From: Brucella sp. 21LCYQ03
GTDB taxonomy: Bacteria > Pseudomonadota > Alphaproteobacteria > Rhizobiales > Rhizobiaceae
Length of the DNA stretch: 64,000 nucleotides
Assembly (NCBI RefSeq): GCF_023554105.1
Contig: NZ_JAMJWE010000006.1
Span: 1 to 64,000, forward strand
Direction of reading: 5' to 3'
Part shown: positions 45,402 to 56,400 of the stretch, piece after piece
Position numbering within the stretch: the stretch's first letter is position 1
How the letters are laid out: every line of letters begins with the position of its first letter
Made by a program: the position numbers and the translations under genes
The notes under the pieces: model-generated
Databases searched by the model: none
What the model was told of the DNA's origin: nothing
The model's input: the letters and a program-made list of their open reading frames with translations, nothing else

Positions 45402-46246
45402 CTGCCGCTGTTTGCTGCTTTTCGGGTTAATCTTGGCAATGTGATGACTTTGGTATTTTCCTGAGATGCAGGGAGCGACGGACTCCGGCCAAGCCGGTCT
45501 GTCCATTCCAGCAGTTCCATTCGGCCATCAAAATGCTCAACGACGGCGGTGCAGCTTTCGACCCAGTCGCCCGTGTTGATATATTCAACACCATTCATTT
45601 TGCTGATTGTCGCATGGTGAATATGACCGCAAATGACACCATCAACACCGATACGTTGCGCTTCCTCGGAAACCACATCTTCGAAATTCCCGATGAAGTT
45701 GACAGCCTTCTTAACGCGAAACTTTGCCCATGCGGAGAATGACCAATAACGCAATCCGAACTTTGCGCGCACGCGGCTCATAACTGTGTTGATCCAGATG
45801 GCTGTGTCGTAAGCCCAGTCGCCAAGATACGCGATAAAACGTGCATTGCGCACGACGACATCGAACTGATCGCCGTGAATGACAAGAAATTTACGACCGT
45901 CCGCAGTTTCGTGGATCGCGCGGTTCATCACTTCGATACCGCCAAAATGGGTGCCCTGAAAGTTTCTCAGAAACTCATCATGATTGCCCGCGATGTAGAT
46001 GATTGAAGTACCCTTGCGGCTCTTGCGCAAAAGCTTCTGAACCACATCATTATGTTCCTGCGGCCAGTGCCAGTTGCGGCGCAGACGCCAGCCATCGACA
46101 ATATCACCGACCAGATAGATGGTTTCTGCTTCGTGAGTTCGCAGAAAATCAAGCAATAGCTCGGCTTGAGCTGCCTTAGATCCGAGATGCACATCAGAAA
46201 TAAACAGAGTGCGATATTGTTTCGGCTCGATCTGTTCTGTGCTCAT
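45398..46246 (-). CDS. LpxH-like metallophosphoesterase (UDP-2,3-diacylglucosamine diphosphatase family)
   Basis: A 282-residue calcineurin-type phosphoesterase. The metal-site motifs are in order: SDVHLG, GDIVDGW, GNHDEF, HGDQFD and GHIHHA. These match the COG2908/LpxH branch, whose members cleave UDP-2,3-diacylglucosamine in lipid A synthesis, but the family also includes other nucleotide pyrophosphatases. Start ATG 46246 has GGAAGGA 7 bases upstream, far better than the frame from 46300. It is translationally coupled to the GT4 gene, so a glycolipid or LPS role is likely; the rest of the lipid A pathway is not in this window. Confidence 0.85.
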   Translation of the reverse strand: MSTEQIEPKQYRTLFISDVHLGSKAAQAELLLDFLRTHEAETIYLVGDIVDGWRLRRNWHWPQEHNDVVQKLLRKSRKGTSIIYIAGNHDEFLRNFQGTHFGGIEVMNRAIHETADGRKFLVIHGDQFDVVVRNARFIAYLGDWAYDTAIWINTVMSRVRAKFGLRYWSFSAWAKFRVKKAVNFIGNFEDVVSEEAQRIGVDGVICGHIHHATISKMNGVEYINTGDWVESCTAVVEHFDGRMELLEWTDRLGRSPSLPASQENTKVITLPRLTRKAANSGR

Positions 46247-46609
46247 TTGGTTGTCCTTCCAACTGGCAACCTGAATTTGAGCGCAGAAAACCCGATTCAT
46301 GTCACAGACATATGACGGGCATTTTGAATACAGATTTGTTCACTGATGAATAGGCATATTCGTGGACATTTCCGCGCGTCAACCAGAATCCGGTTGATTG
46401 CTGCATCGGCTTGATGGCATGTCTACGGCCTTAAAATAGCAGTTTCGTTCGAAATAGGATGCAATTGCGGAACAACTGCTTCTCTAAATCGGGCCTATAA
46501 GTGATTTGATAGTTTGAGATAAGAACGATATTGGCTCAAAAGACGCGAATAGGCGTCTCTGCGCAGCTCTCCTTAAGCTCGCGCAAATGAATCGGAAAGC
46601 GATGCGAAA
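46247..46609. other. Divergent gap before maeB
   Basis: No gene. Two small inverted repeats are present: tcaacc (46379-46384) with ggttga (46392-46397), and agacgc (46541-46546) with gcgtct (46553-46558). Neither has a U-tract. The promoters of maeB and of the phosphoesterase gene must lie here, but I see no strong consensus. Confidence 0.45.
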
Positions 46610-48937
46610 ATGACAAACAAAAAGACCCCCTCTACTTCCACGCGTTCAGATTTTGACGAAGCGGCACTTTTCTTTCACCGCTATCCGAAGCCCGGTAAGC
46701 TTGAGATTCAGGCAACAAAGCCGCTCGGAAATCAGCGCGATCTGGCACTCGCTTATTCGCCGGGCGTTGCAGCACCCTGCCTTGCAATTCACGAAGATCC
46801 ATCCACCGCTGCCGAATATACGGCGCGTGGTAATCTTGTTGCTGTGATCTCCAACGGCACTGCGGTGCTTGGTCTTGGTAATATCGGCGCGCTTGCATCC
46901 AAACCGGTGATGGAAGGCAAGGCCGTTCTTTTCAAGAAATTTGCCGATATTGATGTTTTCGACATTGAAATTGACGCGCTTGAAATTGACCGTATGGTCG
47001 ATGTGGTTTCGGCGCTTGAGCCGACTTTTGGCGGCATTAATCTCGAAGATATCAAAGCACCAGAATGTTTCGAAGTGGAAGAACAGCTTCGCGCAAAAAT
47101 GAACATCCCGGTTTTCCATGACGACCAACATGGAACGGCGATTATCGTTGCGGCGGCTGTTTTAAATGGTCTGGAACTCGCCAGCAAAAACATCACCGAT
47201 GCCAAAATCGTAACATCCGGTGCCGGCGCTGCGGCGCTCGCCTGTCTTAACCTACTGGTTAAGCTCGGTGCCAAGCGCGAAAACATTTTTGTCTGTGATC
47301 TTGAAGGTGTCGTTTACGAAGGCCGTGAAAAGCTGATGGACCGTTGGAAAGACGTGTACGCACAAAAAACTGATGCGCGCGTGCTGGCCGATGTTATTGG
47401 CGGCGCAGATGTGTTCCTCGGCCTTTCCGCTGCTGGCGTTCTTAAGCCTGAACTGCTTAAGCAGATGGCTGACAAACCGCTCATCATGGCGCTGGCCAAT
47501 CCAAATCCTGAAATCATGCCGGAAGCCGCGCGCGAAGCCCGCGCCGATGCGATGATCTGTACTGGTCGTTCAGACTATCCGAACCAGGTAAACAACGTTC
47601 TCTGCTTCCCATATATTTTCCGCGGTGCGCTTGATGTTGGTGCGACTGCAATCAATGAGGAAATGAAGCTTGCAGCGGTTCGCGCCATTGCAGCGCTTGC
47701 CCGCGAAGAACCATCAGACGTTGCCGCTCGCGCTTACTCCGGCGACACGCCGACATTTGGCCCGAACTACATTATTCCATCGCCTTTCGATCAGCGCTTA
47801 ATCCTGCGCATTGCACCTGCCGTTGCGCAAGCAGCAATGGATAGTGGTGTTGCTACGCGTCCGATTGAGGACTGGGAATCCTATACGGATCGTCTGACAC
47901 GATTTGTCTTCCGCTCGGGTCTCATCATGAAGCCGGTATTTGCTGCGGCGCGGGCACAGAGCAAACCAATGCGCGTGATCTATGCCGACGGTGAAGATGA
48001 ACGTGTATTGCGTGCAGCGCAGGTTGTAATTGAAGAAGGCATCGCGTCGCCAATTCTCGTTGGTCGTCCGAGCGTTATTGAAACACGCCTGAACCGGTAT
48101 GGTCTTAAAATTCGTGCAGGCGTTGATTTTGATCTGATTAATCCCGAAGATGACCCGCGCTACCGCGATTATGTCGATCTTTACCTTTCTTACACAGGCC
48201 GTCAGGGTGTAACACCGGAAGCAGCACGTACAATCGTCCGCACGAACTCGACGGCTATTGCAGCACTTGCTGTGATGCGTAACGAAGCGGATGCAATGAT
48301 TTGCGGTCTGGAAGGACGCTTTGAACGCCACACGCGCATGGTCAGGCAGATTATTGGCAAGCTCCCGGGCATCCGTGATTATTCGGCACTGAGCCTGCTC
48401 ATTTCACAGCGCGGCGCGTTATTCCTGACAGACACTTATGTCACCGTAGAGCCAGAAGCCGAAGAAATTGCTGAAATGGCAATTCTGGCCGCGAAAGAAA
48501 TCCGCCGCTTCGGCATTGAGCCAAAAGCTGCGCTTGTTTCGCATTCCAATTTCGGTTCAAAGGAGTCGGCTAGTGCTGAAAAGATGCGGCGCGCGGCTGC
48601 AATCCTCGCTGAAAAAGCCCCGGAACTTGAATCCGATGGCGAAATGCATGGCGACTCCGCGCTATCACAGGCACTACGAGACCGTGTGTTCCCGAATTCG
48701 CGCCTCAAAGGCGAAGCAAATCTATTGGTCTTCCCAAATCTTGATGCCGCAAACATAACGCTCAATGTAGTCAAGACAGTTACGGACGCACTGCATGTTG
48801 GGCCGATCCTGCTCGGCGCTGCCCGCCCAGCTCACATCCTGACCCCATCAGTAACATCGCGCGGCGTGGTGAATATGACTGCACTCGCAGTCGTTGAAGC
48901 TCTTCAAAGAACAAATGAACATACTAATGGATCATAA
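46610..48937 (+). CDS. maeB: NADP-dependent malic enzyme with fused phosphotransacetylase domain
   Basis: A 775-residue decarboxylating malate dehydrogenase making pyruvate and NADPH. The malic-enzyme part (about 1-430) shows [24 protein letters not shown] and the dinucleotide loop [16 protein letters not shown]. The C-terminal part (about 440-775) is a phosphotransacetylase-like domain ([25 protein letters not shown]-type segments) that is regulatory, binding acetyl-CoA, and not catalytic in known MaeB enzymes. Length agrees with E. coli MaeB (759). It ends in a strong terminator, so it is monocistronic. Confidence 0.95.
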   Translation: MTNKKTPSTSTRSDFDEAALFFHRYPKPGKLEIQATKPLGNQRDLALAYSPGVAAPCLAIHEDPSTAAEYTARGNLVAVISNGTAVLGLGNIGALASKPVMEGKAVLFKKFADIDVFDIEIDALEIDRMVDVVSALEPTFGGINLEDIKAPECFEVEEQLRAKMNIPVFHDDQHGTAIIVAAAVLNGLELASKNITDAKIVTSGAGAAALACLNLLVKLGAKRENIFVCDLEGVVYEGREKLMDRWKDVYAQKTDARVLADVIGGADVFLGLSAAGVLKPELLKQMADKPLIMALANPNPEIMPEAAREARADAMICTGRSDYPNQVNNVLCFPYIFRGALDVGATAINEEMKLAAVRAIAALAREEPSDVAARAYSGDTPTFGPNYIIPSPFDQRLILRIAPAVAQAAMDSGVATRPIEDWESYTDRLTRFVFRSGLIMKPVFAAARAQSKPMRVIYADGEDERVLRAAQVVIEEGIASPILVGRPSVIETRLNRYGLKIRAGVDFDLINPEDDPRYRDYVDLYLSYTGRQGVTPEAARTIVRTNSTAIAALAVMRNEADAMICGLEGRFERHTRMVRQIIGKLPGIRDYSALSLLISQRGALFLTDTYVTVEPEAEEIAEMAILAAKEIRRFGIEPKAALVSHSNFGSKESASAEKMRRAAAILAEKAPELESDGEMHGDSALSQALRDRVFPNSRLKGEANLLVFPNLDAANITLNVVKTVTDALHVGPILLGAARPAHILTPSVTSRGVVNMTALAVVEALQRTNEHTNGS

Positions 48938-48977
48938 ATAGAAAAAGACTAAATTAGATTATTATATATTATCGATG

Positions 48978-49019
48978 AACGCCAAGTATTTAAATAATAC
49001 TTGGCGTTTACGTTTTTTT
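48978..49019 (+). terminator. Rho-independent terminator of maeB
   Basis: A perfect 13-base stem (48978-48990 with 48996-49008, loop taaat) is followed after tacg by seven T. Confidence 0.92.
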
Positions 49020-49071
49020 AACTATAAAATACAAACATTCATACATACGGACAACGGGATAGGCTTGTTCT

Positions 49072-49824
49072 ATGATGTTTAATTATCAAATTTTTTCGAA
49101 TTTATCGCCAACAATATTCGTTTTAACAGCAACTGCTGTAATTAGTGGATGCACAACAACACAGCCATTACAGCTTTGTAGCAATCAGCAAATAGAAAGA
49201 CTGAGCAAACAAATCGCGCCAACGAAAGCAAGTTTGAGTAAAAATCAGACACAGCTTACATCTATTCGTATAGAACTAGCTAAAGAACAATGCGTTGCTG
49301 GATTGTTTACACGAGCTACAAAATCACAAAAATGCGACCGCCTGAAAAGTCAGGAAGATAAATTAAACTCTGAAAACAAAATACTTGAAGAACGTCTGCA
49401 TGAAACTGATGCGGCAATTACCGGGAGGGCGCACCCCGGACAACATGTTAAATCATGTTCGGCCAGTTGGCTGCCAGTGCGCGTTACAAAGAAAGCTGCA
49501 CCAAAGCGTCCTCCGGTAAAAGCGCAAGTTAAGAAGGTCGAAAAACCTTCAAAGCCTGTTGCCACAGCAGGGCTGCCTATCGAAGATTATGTCGTCCCTG
49601 CGTATTCATCGGCACAGCCAATGCAAGCTGAGCCAATTGGCTACACATCGCCATCACGACCGATATCGCACGCCCCCAGCCATGTGGCGCCAGTTGCACC
49701 GACACCACCTGTGGAACGTGCTTATTCAGAAAATGCAAATGTCAGAGTAATCGGCTCTTCGTTCTTTCATGACCAATCAAAACCAGTAGGTCCGCAAGCT
49801 CCGGACCGTGAAGCTGCCCAGTAA
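49072..49824 (+). CDS. AT-rich outer-membrane lipoprotein, DUF2865-like
   Basis: I do not recognise a function. The 250-residue protein has a signal peptide ending in the lipobox TAVISGCTT (Cys27). Residues 35-115 form a coiled coil with spaced cysteines ([23 protein letters not shown]) in a pattern like DUF2865 proteins, then a basic Pro/Lys stretch and a Pro/Ser-rich tail. The first 350 bases are notably AT-rich compared with neighbours. The last 83 bases overlap the convergent gltX, so the C-terminal tail is written on the antisense of gltX. ATG 49075 is an equal start. Confidence 0.65.
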   Translation: MMFNYQIFSNLSPTIFVLTATAVISGCTTTQPLQLCSNQQIERLSKQIAPTKASLSKNQTQLTSIRIELAKEQCVAGLFTRATKSQKCDRLKSQEDKLNSENKILEERLHETDAAITGRAHPGQHVKSCSASWLPVRVTKKAAPKRPPVKAQVKKVEKPSKPVATAGLPIEDYVVPAYSSAQPMQAEPIGYTSPSRPISHAPSHVAPVAPTPPVERAYSENANVRVIGSSFFHDQSKPVGPQAPDREAAQ

Positions 49825-51115
49825 GTGCAAGGCGCAGGGGCATGAACAGTGTCTTGCCCTTACGTCCCGTTGCTGCCTTGACAGCATCGGTCCAGACCTT
49901 CCAGGTCTGTTTGTCCCACGGCTCTGCGGGAAGCAGAGTGAAGGCCTCTTTCACAAAAGCCTGATCCTCTTCGGATAGTTCAGGCTTTTCGGGCAAGTTG
50001 CCGGTAATGATCTGCCACCAATGGGCAGCATCATTGAAGCGTTCAAGATTGCCGCGCACAGTCAGCCAGAAATGCTCTGCCTTTTCGCCCGAAATACTCA
50101 ATGCTTCGAGACGATCTTTCGCCTTATCAAATGGCATTTCATGCAGCAGTGCACGGTTGAGCGTATCAAGCTCTGCCGGATCGAACTTTGCCGATGACTT
50201 TGAAATTGCAGCCAGGTCAAATCGCTCTGCCAGCGCATCCATATCGGACGCAGCTGACACAGATTCCGAAGTACCAATCAGGATTGCGAGAGACGCAACC
50301 GACATCGGTTCATAACCGCCTTCGCGCAAGCTACCTACAGACAACGCGCCAGAGCGCTTGGAAAGCCCCTCGCCTGAAACTGTGGTCAGCAGGTTGTGAT
50401 GGCCGAAAACAGGCGGTTCTGCGCCAAGCGCTTTGAAGATGGCAATTTGGACGCCTGAATTGGTGACATGGTCGTCACCGCGAATAATATGCGTGATGCC
50501 AAGATCAATATCATCGACAACCGATGGCAGCGTGTAGAGATATGTTCCGTCTTCACGTACCAGCACTGGATCAGACATCGAAGCCAGATCAACCGTCTGT
50601 GGACCACGCACCAGATCATCCCAATGCACTTCGGTGCGTGTGGTGTTGAAAGGATCGCTTTCAAAGTTCGGCAAAAGAAAACGCCAATGCGGCTTGCGTC
50701 CTTCTGCTTCAAAGGCCGCTTTCTCTTCGTCGGTTAGTTTCAGTGCTTCACGGCCATAAACAGGTGGAAGCTTACGCGCTAAGCGCAAACGACGACGGCG
50801 CTCCAGATCCTCGGCTGTTTCATAGCAGGCATACAGAAGACCCGCCGCCTTCAGCTTTTCAACGGCCTTGGCATAAACGTCAAAGCGCTTTGACTGATAT
50901 TCGACACGGTCAGGCGTAACACCGAGCCAAGCCAGATCGATAGCAATTGCGTCCGCATATTCCTGCTTAGAACGCTCAACGTCGGTATCATCATAGCGCA
51001 GGATGAAATTACCACCGTTCTTCTTGGCATAAAGCCAATTTGAAAGCGCGGTGCGTGTATTGCCAATATGAATATAGCCCGTCGGGGACGGCGCAAAACG
51101 AACAGTTACGGTCAT
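49742..51115 (-). CDS. gltX: Glutamyl-tRNA synthetase
   Basis: A 457-residue class I aminoacyl-tRNA synthetase charging glutamate. The HIGH-type motif is [10 protein letters not shown] and the KMSKS-type motif is [26 protein letters not shown] carries the region next to the CP domain. Alphaproteobacteria often have two GltX paralogues, one of which charges tRNA-Gln for the amidotransferase route; I cannot tell which this is. The KRSGA variant differs from the common KRHGA. The nadE stop codon is 11 bases upstream. The 3' end overlaps the convergent lipoprotein gene by 83 bases. Confidence 0.95.
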   Translation of the reverse strand: MTVTVRFAPSPTGYIHIGNTRTALSNWLYAKKNGGNFILRYDDTDVERSKQEYADAIAIDLAWLGVTPDRVEYQSKRFDVYAKAVEKLKAAGLLYACYETAEDLERRRRLRLARKLPPVYGREALKLTDEEKAAFEAEGRKPHWRFLLPNFESDPFNTTRTEVHWDDLVRGPQTVDLASMSDPVLVREDGTYLYTLPSVVDDIDLGITHIIRGDDHVTNSGVQIAIFKALGAEPPVFGHHNLLTTVSGEGLSKRSGALSVGSLREGGYEPMSVASLAILIGTSESVSAASDMDALAERFDLAAISKSSAKFDPAELDTLNRALLHEMPFDKAKDRLEALSISGEKAEHFWLTVRGNLERFNDAAHWWQIITGNLPEKPELSEEDQAFVKEAFTLLPAEPWDKQTWKVWTDAVKAATGRKGKTLFMPLRLALTGQLHGPELADLLVLIGHERTKSRLL

Positions 51116-51126
51116 GACTAAATCTT

Positions 51127-52779
51127 TCAGCGGTCGCGGAAGCGGTTCGTTATTGGATAACGACGATCACGTCCGAAATTTTTCTTGGTAATTTTGACAC
51201 CGGGTGCCGATTGTCGGCGCTTATATTCAGCCAGATTGAGCAGATGCTCGATCCGTTGCACTGTCTCAAGCGGATGGCCACGCGCAACAATCTCGGCATT
51301 ACTCATCTCGTTTTCTACGAGGCATTCGAGAATATCGTCCAGCACCGGATAAGGCGGCAGGCTGTCCTGATCGGTCTGGTTTTCACGCAACTCGGCCGAT
51401 GGTGCCTTCGTAATGATGTTAGTCGGGATCACTTCGCCGGATGGACCAAGACTGCCCACCGGAACATTGTTGTTGCGCCATTCAGAAAGCGCGAACACCT
51501 GCATCTTGTAGACGTCTTTGATGGGGTTGAAGCCGCCATTCATATCGCCATAAAGCGTTGCATAGCCGACTGACATTTCCGATTTGTTGCCGGTTGTCAC
51601 AACCATTGAGCCAAACTTGTTGGAGATGGCCATAAGGATGGTGCCACGCGCACGGCTTTGCAGATTTTCTTCGGTGACGCCGCTTTCAGTACCTTCAAAC
51701 ATTGGTTTGAGCGCAGAAAGGAAACCTTCAACCGGCTCTGCAATCGGCACAATATCGTAACGCACGCCAAGCGCCTTTGCGCAATCGGCAGCGTCTTTCA
51801 ACGACTCTTCCGAGGTGTAGCGATAAGGCAGCATGACGCAACGCACGCGATCTTTGCCCAGTGCATCGACGCCAAGCGCAGCGCAGATTGCCGAGTCAAT
51901 ACCGCCCGACAGCCCAAGCACGACATCCTTGAAGCCGTTCTTGTTCACATAATCACGCAGGCCCAACATACAAGCCGCATAATCGGCTTCATGACCTTCC
52001 GGCAGTTTTGCCTTTTCAGCATCTTCACAGCGCCAGCCGTCAGCTTCGCGCTTCCAGATAGTCAGTGTGAGGGCTTCTGCAAATTGCGGCATTTGCAGGC
52101 AAAGACTCTTATCCGTATTGAAGGCAAACGAGCCGCCATCGAACACCAGTTCGTCCTGCCCGCCTATTTGGTTGGCGTAGAGCATTGGTAGTTCGGTTTC
52201 AATAACCTGCTTCAGCACAACCTGATAACGGCGCTCGATCTTGGCGCGATGATAAGGTGAACCATTTGGCACCAGCAGCAGTTCTGCGCCGCTCTCTGCC
52301 AGCGTTTCTGCAACACCCAACTCGCCCCAAATGTCCTCACAGATCGGAATACCGATGCGTACACCGCGGAAATTGACTGGTCCCGGCATCGGGCCGGGCT
52401 GGAAAACGCGCTTTTCGTCAAACTCGCCGTAGTTTGGCAGATCGACCTTGAAGCGTTCGGCAATAATTTCACCACCGTCGAGAACCGCAATCGAATTGTG
52501 CAAACCACTATCGCGCTGCAAAGGCGTGCCGATAATCACACCCGGCCCACCGTCAGCTGTGTCTTTGGCCAGTTCTTTAACCGCTTTTTCGCAGGCTGCA
52601 ACAAAGGCAGTTTTGAGAACCAGATCTTCTGGCGGATAGCCCGCAATGAACAGCTCCGTGAACATCACAAGATCAGCGTTCATTTGCGCGGCTTGCGCGC
52701 GTGCTGCACGCGCCTTGGCAAGATTTCCGGCGATGTCACCCATTACAGGATTGAGCTGTGCAACGGCAATACGAAGCAT
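51127..52779 (-). CDS. nadE: Glutamine-dependent NAD(+) synthetase
   Basis: The last step of NAD synthesis, amidating nicotinic acid adenine dinucleotide. The N-terminal nitrilase-like glutaminase domain (about 1-270) holds Glu in [14 protein letters not shown], Lys in [15 protein letters not shown] and the catalytic Cys in [13 protein letters not shown]; it releases ammonia from glutamine. The C-terminal synthetase has the PP-loop [15 protein letters not shown]. Start ATG 52779 (550 aa, [15 protein letters not shown]) is preferred; TTG 52812 and ATG 52806 would add up to 11 residues. It is followed 11 bases later by gltX, so the two are probably cotranscribed. Confidence 0.95.
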   Translation of the reverse strand: MLRIAVAQLNPVMGDIAGNLAKARAARAQAAQMNADLVMFTELFIAGYPPEDLVLKTAFVAACEKAVKELAKDTADGGPGVIIGTPLQRDSGLHNSIAVLDGGEIIAERFKVDLPNYGEFDEKRVFQPGPMPGPVNFRGVRIGIPICEDIWGELGVAETLAESGAELLLVPNGSPYHRAKIERRYQVVLKQVIETELPMLYANQIGGQDELVFDGGSFAFNTDKSLCLQMPQFAEALTLTIWKREADGWRCEDAEKAKLPEGHEADYAACMLGLRDYVNKNGFKDVVLGLSGGIDSAICAALGVDALGKDRVRCVMLPYRYTSEESLKDAADCAKALGVRYDIVPIAEPVEGFLSALKPMFEGTESGVTEENLQSRARGTILMAISNKFGSMVVTTGNKSEMSVGYATLYGDMNGGFNPIKDVYKMQVFALSEWRNNNVPVGSLGPSGEVIPTNIITKAPSAELRENQTDQDSLPPYPVLDDILECLVENEMSNAEIVARGHPLETVQRIEHLLNLAEYKRRQSAPGVKITKKNFGRDRRYPITNRFRDR

Positions 52780-52872
52780 ATCGAGATTCTCGCTAACGCT
52801 GGTCATGCGCAAGCTTTAGCGCGCTTGTGCATTTAATTGCAACGGATTGCGTGGAAGAACGACAGTTCTTTG

Positions 52873-53223
52873 TCAGATCAGATAGGTAGTGACGAGAATG
52901 TAGCCCCATGTAACGGCTACAAAAATGACGGCGATCAGAACGGCCAGCGAACCACAATCCTTGGCAATCTGAATTTCCTTATGGAAATCACGCGAAACGG
53001 CATCACAAGTCGCTTCAATGCCGGTGTTGAGTACTTCAACCAGAATGAGAAACAGGATCGATCCTGTCATCAGCAGAAATGTCAGCCACGTTGGGGCAAC
53101 AAAGAATGCAATTGGGAGCGACAGAAGAAAAAGTACCAGTTCCTGCTGAACAGCCTTTTCATGCTTCGCCAAATGCCTGAGAGCACGCATTGAATTAAGA
53201 AACGCCAGAAAAATCCGCTTCAT
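52873..53223 (-). CDS. dgkA: Diacylglycerol kinase
   Basis: A 116-residue inner-membrane enzyme that recycles diacylglycerol to phosphatidic acid, needed where osmoregulated glucans release diacylglycerol. It has three predicted helices (about 29-46, 48-66, 95-113) and the family signature EVLNTGIEATCDAVS followed by AKDCGSLAV. Length is near E. coli DgkA (122). GAGGGC precedes the ATG. It lies 60 bases upstream of nadE on the same strand. Confidence 0.93.
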   Translation of the reverse strand: MKRIFLAFLNSMRALRHLAKHEKAVQQELVLFLLSLPIAFFVAPTWLTFLLMTGSILFLILVEVLNTGIEATCDAVSRDFHKEIQIAKDCGSLAVLIAVIFVAVTWGYILVTTYLI

Positions 53224-53278
53224 GGATGCCCTCTAAAGATTTTGCAAAGATCAATAAGCGTCTTCAACTGAAAAGCAA

Positions 53279-53306
53279 CAGGGCGGAGAATGAATTCTCC
53301 GCCCTG
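53279..53306 (-). terminator. Terminator of the class II DAHP synthase gene
   Basis: A 13-base inverted repeat (53279-53291 with 53294-53306) lies 28 bases beyond the aroG stop codon. A T-rich tract (ttgctttt) follows on the minus strand. Confidence 0.82.
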
Positions 53307-53333
53307 CCATTATTTCAAAGAGGGATTACCCAA

Positions 53334-54713
53334 TCAGGCGTTAACAGCCTGCTTTTCTGTTCCTGCATCGCGTTCCTTCTTGAGCAGTTCTGCCAGAAGG
53401 AATGCCAGCTCAAGCGCCTGATCGGCATTGAGGCGTGGGTCGCAATGCGTGTGATAACGATCATGCAAATCTTCTGCCGAAATTGCGCGAGCACCGCCCG
53501 TGCACTCGGTGACGTTCTTGCCGGTCATTTCGACATGGATACCGCCCGGATGCGAACCTTCAGCGCGATGAATCGCGAAGAAGGATTCCACTTCCTTGAG
53601 GATACGGTCGAACGGACGCGTCTTGTAGCCGCCAGCGGTGATCGTGTTGCCGTGCATCGGATCACAAGACCAGACGACCTTACGGCCTTCACGTTCAACA
53701 GCGCGGATGAGCTGTGGCAGATGATCGCCAACCTTGTCGTAACCGAAACGAGCAATAAGCGTCAGACGACCAGCTTCGTTTTCAGGGTTGAGAAGATCGA
53801 TCAGACGGATGAGATCATCCGGCTGCAACGAAGGGCCACATTTCAGACCGAGCGGGTTCTTGATGCCACGGCAATATTCGATATGCGCATGATCGGCCTG
53901 ACGTGTGCGGTCGCCAATCCAGATCATATGACCCGAAGTGCCGTACCAGTCGCCAGAGGTCGAATCGACGCGTGTGAGCGCTTCTTCATAGCCAAGCAGC
54001 AATGCTTCATGGCTGGTGTAGAAATCGGTTTCACGCAGCGAATGATTGCTATCGGAAGTAATCCCGATGGCGCGCATGAAGTTCATCGTTTCCGAAATAC
54101 GCTGTGCGAGAGCGGCATAGCGCTCTGCCTGCGGGCTTTTGCCAACAAAGCCGAGCATCCACTGATGCACGTTCTCAAGGTTTGCGTAGCCGCCCTGTGC
54201 GAAGGCTCGCAGCAGGTTCAACGTCGCAGCAGACTGGCGGTAAGCCATGTCCTGACGCTGCGGATCAGGAATACGCGAAGCCTCATCGAAATCGATGCCG
54301 TTGATGATGTCGCCGCGGTATGAAGGCAGCTCAACACCATTAAGTGTTTCCATATCGGACGAACGCGGCTTCGCGAACTGACCGGCAATACGGCCAACCT
54401 TAACAACTGGCTTGGAAGCACCAAAAGTCAGTACAACGGCCATCTGCAAAAAGACGCGGAAAAAGTCGCGAATATTATCCGCGCCATGTTCTGCGAAACT
54501 CTCCGCACAATCGCCGCCCTGAAGCAGAAATGCTTTTCCTTCGGCAACGGCTGCAAGCTGTGTTTTCAGCTTGCGTGCCTCGCCGGCAAAAACGAGCGGT
54601 GGATAGGTACGAAGGCGAGCCTCAACATCGGTCAAAGCCTGCGCGTCTGGATAAAACGGCACTTGCTTGATCGGTTTGTCTCTCCAGGAATTCGGGGTCC
54701 AGTTCTTCGTCAT
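53334..54713 (-). CDS. aroG: Class II 3-deoxy-D-arabino-heptulosonate-7-phosphate synthase
   Basis: The first committed step of the shikimate pathway, joining PEP and erythrose-4-phosphate. The 459-residue sequence shows the plant-type class II hallmarks: [11 protein letters not shown] (metal and PEP site), [21 protein letters not shown] and the C-terminal CTGGARAI and [14 protein letters not shown]. It is unrelated in sequence to the class I AroF/G/H of E. coli. AGGTG lies before the ATG. It stands alone between dgkA and gor with its own terminator. Confidence 0.95.
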   Translation of the reverse strand: MTKNWTPNSWRDKPIKQVPFYPDAQALTDVEARLRTYPPLVFAGEARKLKTQLAAVAEGKAFLLQGGDCAESFAEHGADNIRDFFRVFLQMAVVLTFGASKPVVKVGRIAGQFAKPRSSDMETLNGVELPSYRGDIINGIDFDEASRIPDPQRQDMAYRQSAATLNLLRAFAQGGYANLENVHQWMLGFVGKSPQAERYAALAQRISETMNFMRAIGITSDSNHSLRETDFYTSHEALLLGYEEALTRVDSTSGDWYGTSGHMIWIGDRTRQADHAHIEYCRGIKNPLGLKCGPSLQPDDLIRLIDLLNPENEAGRLTLIARFGYDKVGDHLPQLIRAVEREGRKVVWSCDPMHGNTITAGGYKTRPFDRILKEVESFFAIHRAEGSHPGGIHVEMTGKNVTECTGGARAISAEDLHDRYHTHCDPRLNADQALELAFLLAELLKKERDAGTEKQAVNA

Positions 54714-54904
54714 TTCACACCTGTTTAATTATCCGCGCGATTTCTCTCGGATTTTGTCCTCCTTGCACGAAAGCTGGAACGCGCTTGAGCAAGACAATTT
54801 AATGTCTTTGCACGCAAACCAGCACGCGTGATCGCGTTGATATAATGCAGACGCTCACTTTATACCAGCAAGAATCGTTAACAGGATTGGAAGGATACGA
54901 AAGT

Positions 54905-56299
54905 TCAGTTTTCGACCTTCTTGCCGTTCACGACACGGTAGGTCGGCTTATACATTGTGACCAGCTCTTCCGCTGCTGTGGGGTGCACGGCCATGGTGCG
55001 GTCGAAGTCATCCTTGGTTGCACCAGCCTTCAATGAAATGCCGAGCAATTGCGCCATTTCGCCTGCATCCGGCCCCATGATGTGTGCGCCGACAACCTTG
55101 CGGCTCTCAGCATCCACAATGAGCTTCATCAGCATCTTTTCTTTGCGTCCCGAAAGCGTGTTCTTCATCGGACGGAAAAGCGCGCGATAGATTTCCAATT
55201 CAGCATATTTCTTGGCGGCTTCATCTTCTGGCAAACCAACGGTGCCAATTTCAGGCTGCGAGAACACTGCTGTAGCAATCAGATCGTGATCAGGCTTGGT
55301 CGGATTGTTCTTGAAGGCTGTTTCAAGGAAGCACATGGCCTCATGGATGGCCACAGGGGTCAGCTGAACGCGATTGATCACGTCACCCACGGCCCAGATG
55401 TTCGAGGCGCTGGTGCGTGAATAGTCATCCACTTCGATTGCGCCGAGCGCGTCTGTTTTAACGCCAGCTTTTTCAAGTCCAAGGCCTTTGGTATTTGGTT
55501 TGCGGCCGATTGCCATCATCACCTGACCGACATTAAGCGTCTCACCATTGGTCAGCGAAACTTTCAGCTCGCCATCAGCCTGTTTTTCAATCTTCTCGAA
55601 CACCGCGCCGCAAATGATGCGGATACCTTTGGCTTCCATAGTTTCATGCAGCAAATGACGCAGATCATTGTCAAAGCGCGACAGGATTTCTTTGCCGCGA
55701 TAGACAATTGTGGTTTCAACACCAAGACCATGGAAAATATTTGCAAATTCAACAGCGATATAACCGCCGCCAGCAATCACGATTGCCTTTGGCAGCTCGT
55801 CCAGATGAAAGGCTTCGTTTGAGGTGATGCAATATTCGCTACCGGGCAAAGTGTCATGCACACTCGGATGTCCACCAGTTGCAATAAGAATCTGATCCGC
55901 AGTGACACGACGGCCATCAGCTTTCAGTTCAATCGTATGAGCATCAATCAGCTCTGCACGGCTTGCGAAAATCTCGACCTTTGAATTTTCCAGACCTTTG
56001 CGGTAAAGGCCTTCAAGCCGGTCAATCTCTTTGTCTTTGGCTTCAATAAGCTTCGTCCACTCAAAGCTTGATTTGCCAACGTCCCAGCCGTAGCCAACAG
56101 CATCTTCAAAATGCTCTGGAAATTGCGAGGCATAGACAAACAGTTTTTTAGGAACACAACCACGAATAACGCAGGTTCCGCCCATGCGATATTCTTCGGC
56201 CAGACCAACCTTTTTGCCCATGGCACCGGCTAGTCGCCCTGCCCGTACACCACCGGAGCCACCGCCGATAACAAAAAGATCATAATCATAACCGGCCAT
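54905..56299 (-). CDS. gor: Glutathione-disulfide reductase
   Basis: A flavoprotein reducing oxidised glutathione with NADPH. FAD loop FVIGGGSGGVRAGRLA, redox-active disulfide GGTCVIRGCVPKKL (Cys43, Cys48), NAD(P)-binding IVIAGGGYIAVEFANI, WAVGDVINR and the C-terminal His-Glu pair VHPTAAEELVTM. In place of the usual NADPH-specific arginine pair, the loop contains VYRGKEILSRFD, with Arg residues that fit NADPH. ATG 56299 has GGAG 7 bases upstream and gives 464 residues; ATG 56311 is less good. It follows the rpiA-DUF2059 pair, separated from it by a terminator. Confidence 0.94.
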   Translation of the reverse strand: MAGYDYDLFVIGGGSGGVRAGRLAGAMGKKVGLAEEYRMGGTCVIRGCVPKKLFVYASQFPEHFEDAVGYGWDVGKSSFEWTKLIEAKDKEIDRLEGLYRKGLENSKVEIFASRAELIDAHTIELKADGRRVTADQILIATGGHPSVHDTLPGSEYCITSNEAFHLDELPKAIVIAGGGYIAVEFANIFHGLGVETTIVYRGKEILSRFDNDLRHLLHETMEAKGIRIICGAVFEKIEKQADGELKVSLTNGETLNVGQVMMAIGRKPNTKGLGLEKAGVKTDALGAIEVDDYSRTSASNIWAVGDVINRVQLTPVAIHEAMCFLETAFKNNPTKPDHDLIATAVFSQPEIGTVGLPEDEAAKKYAELEIYRALFRPMKNTLSGRKEKMLMKLIVDAESRKVVGAHIMGPDAGEMAQLLGISLKAGATKDDFDRTMAVHPTAAEELVTMYKPTYRVVNGKKVEN

Positions 56300-56340
56300 G
56301 GGATTCTCCATTCAAATCTGTTTCTTCGACTTATGTAAGC

Positions 56341-56374
56341 AAAAGAAAAAGCCCGGCCAAGTCGCCGGGCTTTT
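56341..56374 (-). terminator. Rho-independent terminator of the rpiA-DUF2059 unit
   Basis: A 7-base GC core (56351-56357 with 56364-56370) extended by A-T pairs is followed on the minus strand by a T-tract (ctttttctttt). Confidence 0.88.
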
Positions 56375-56400
56375 AAATTCTACGTGACTATCGCAAAATA

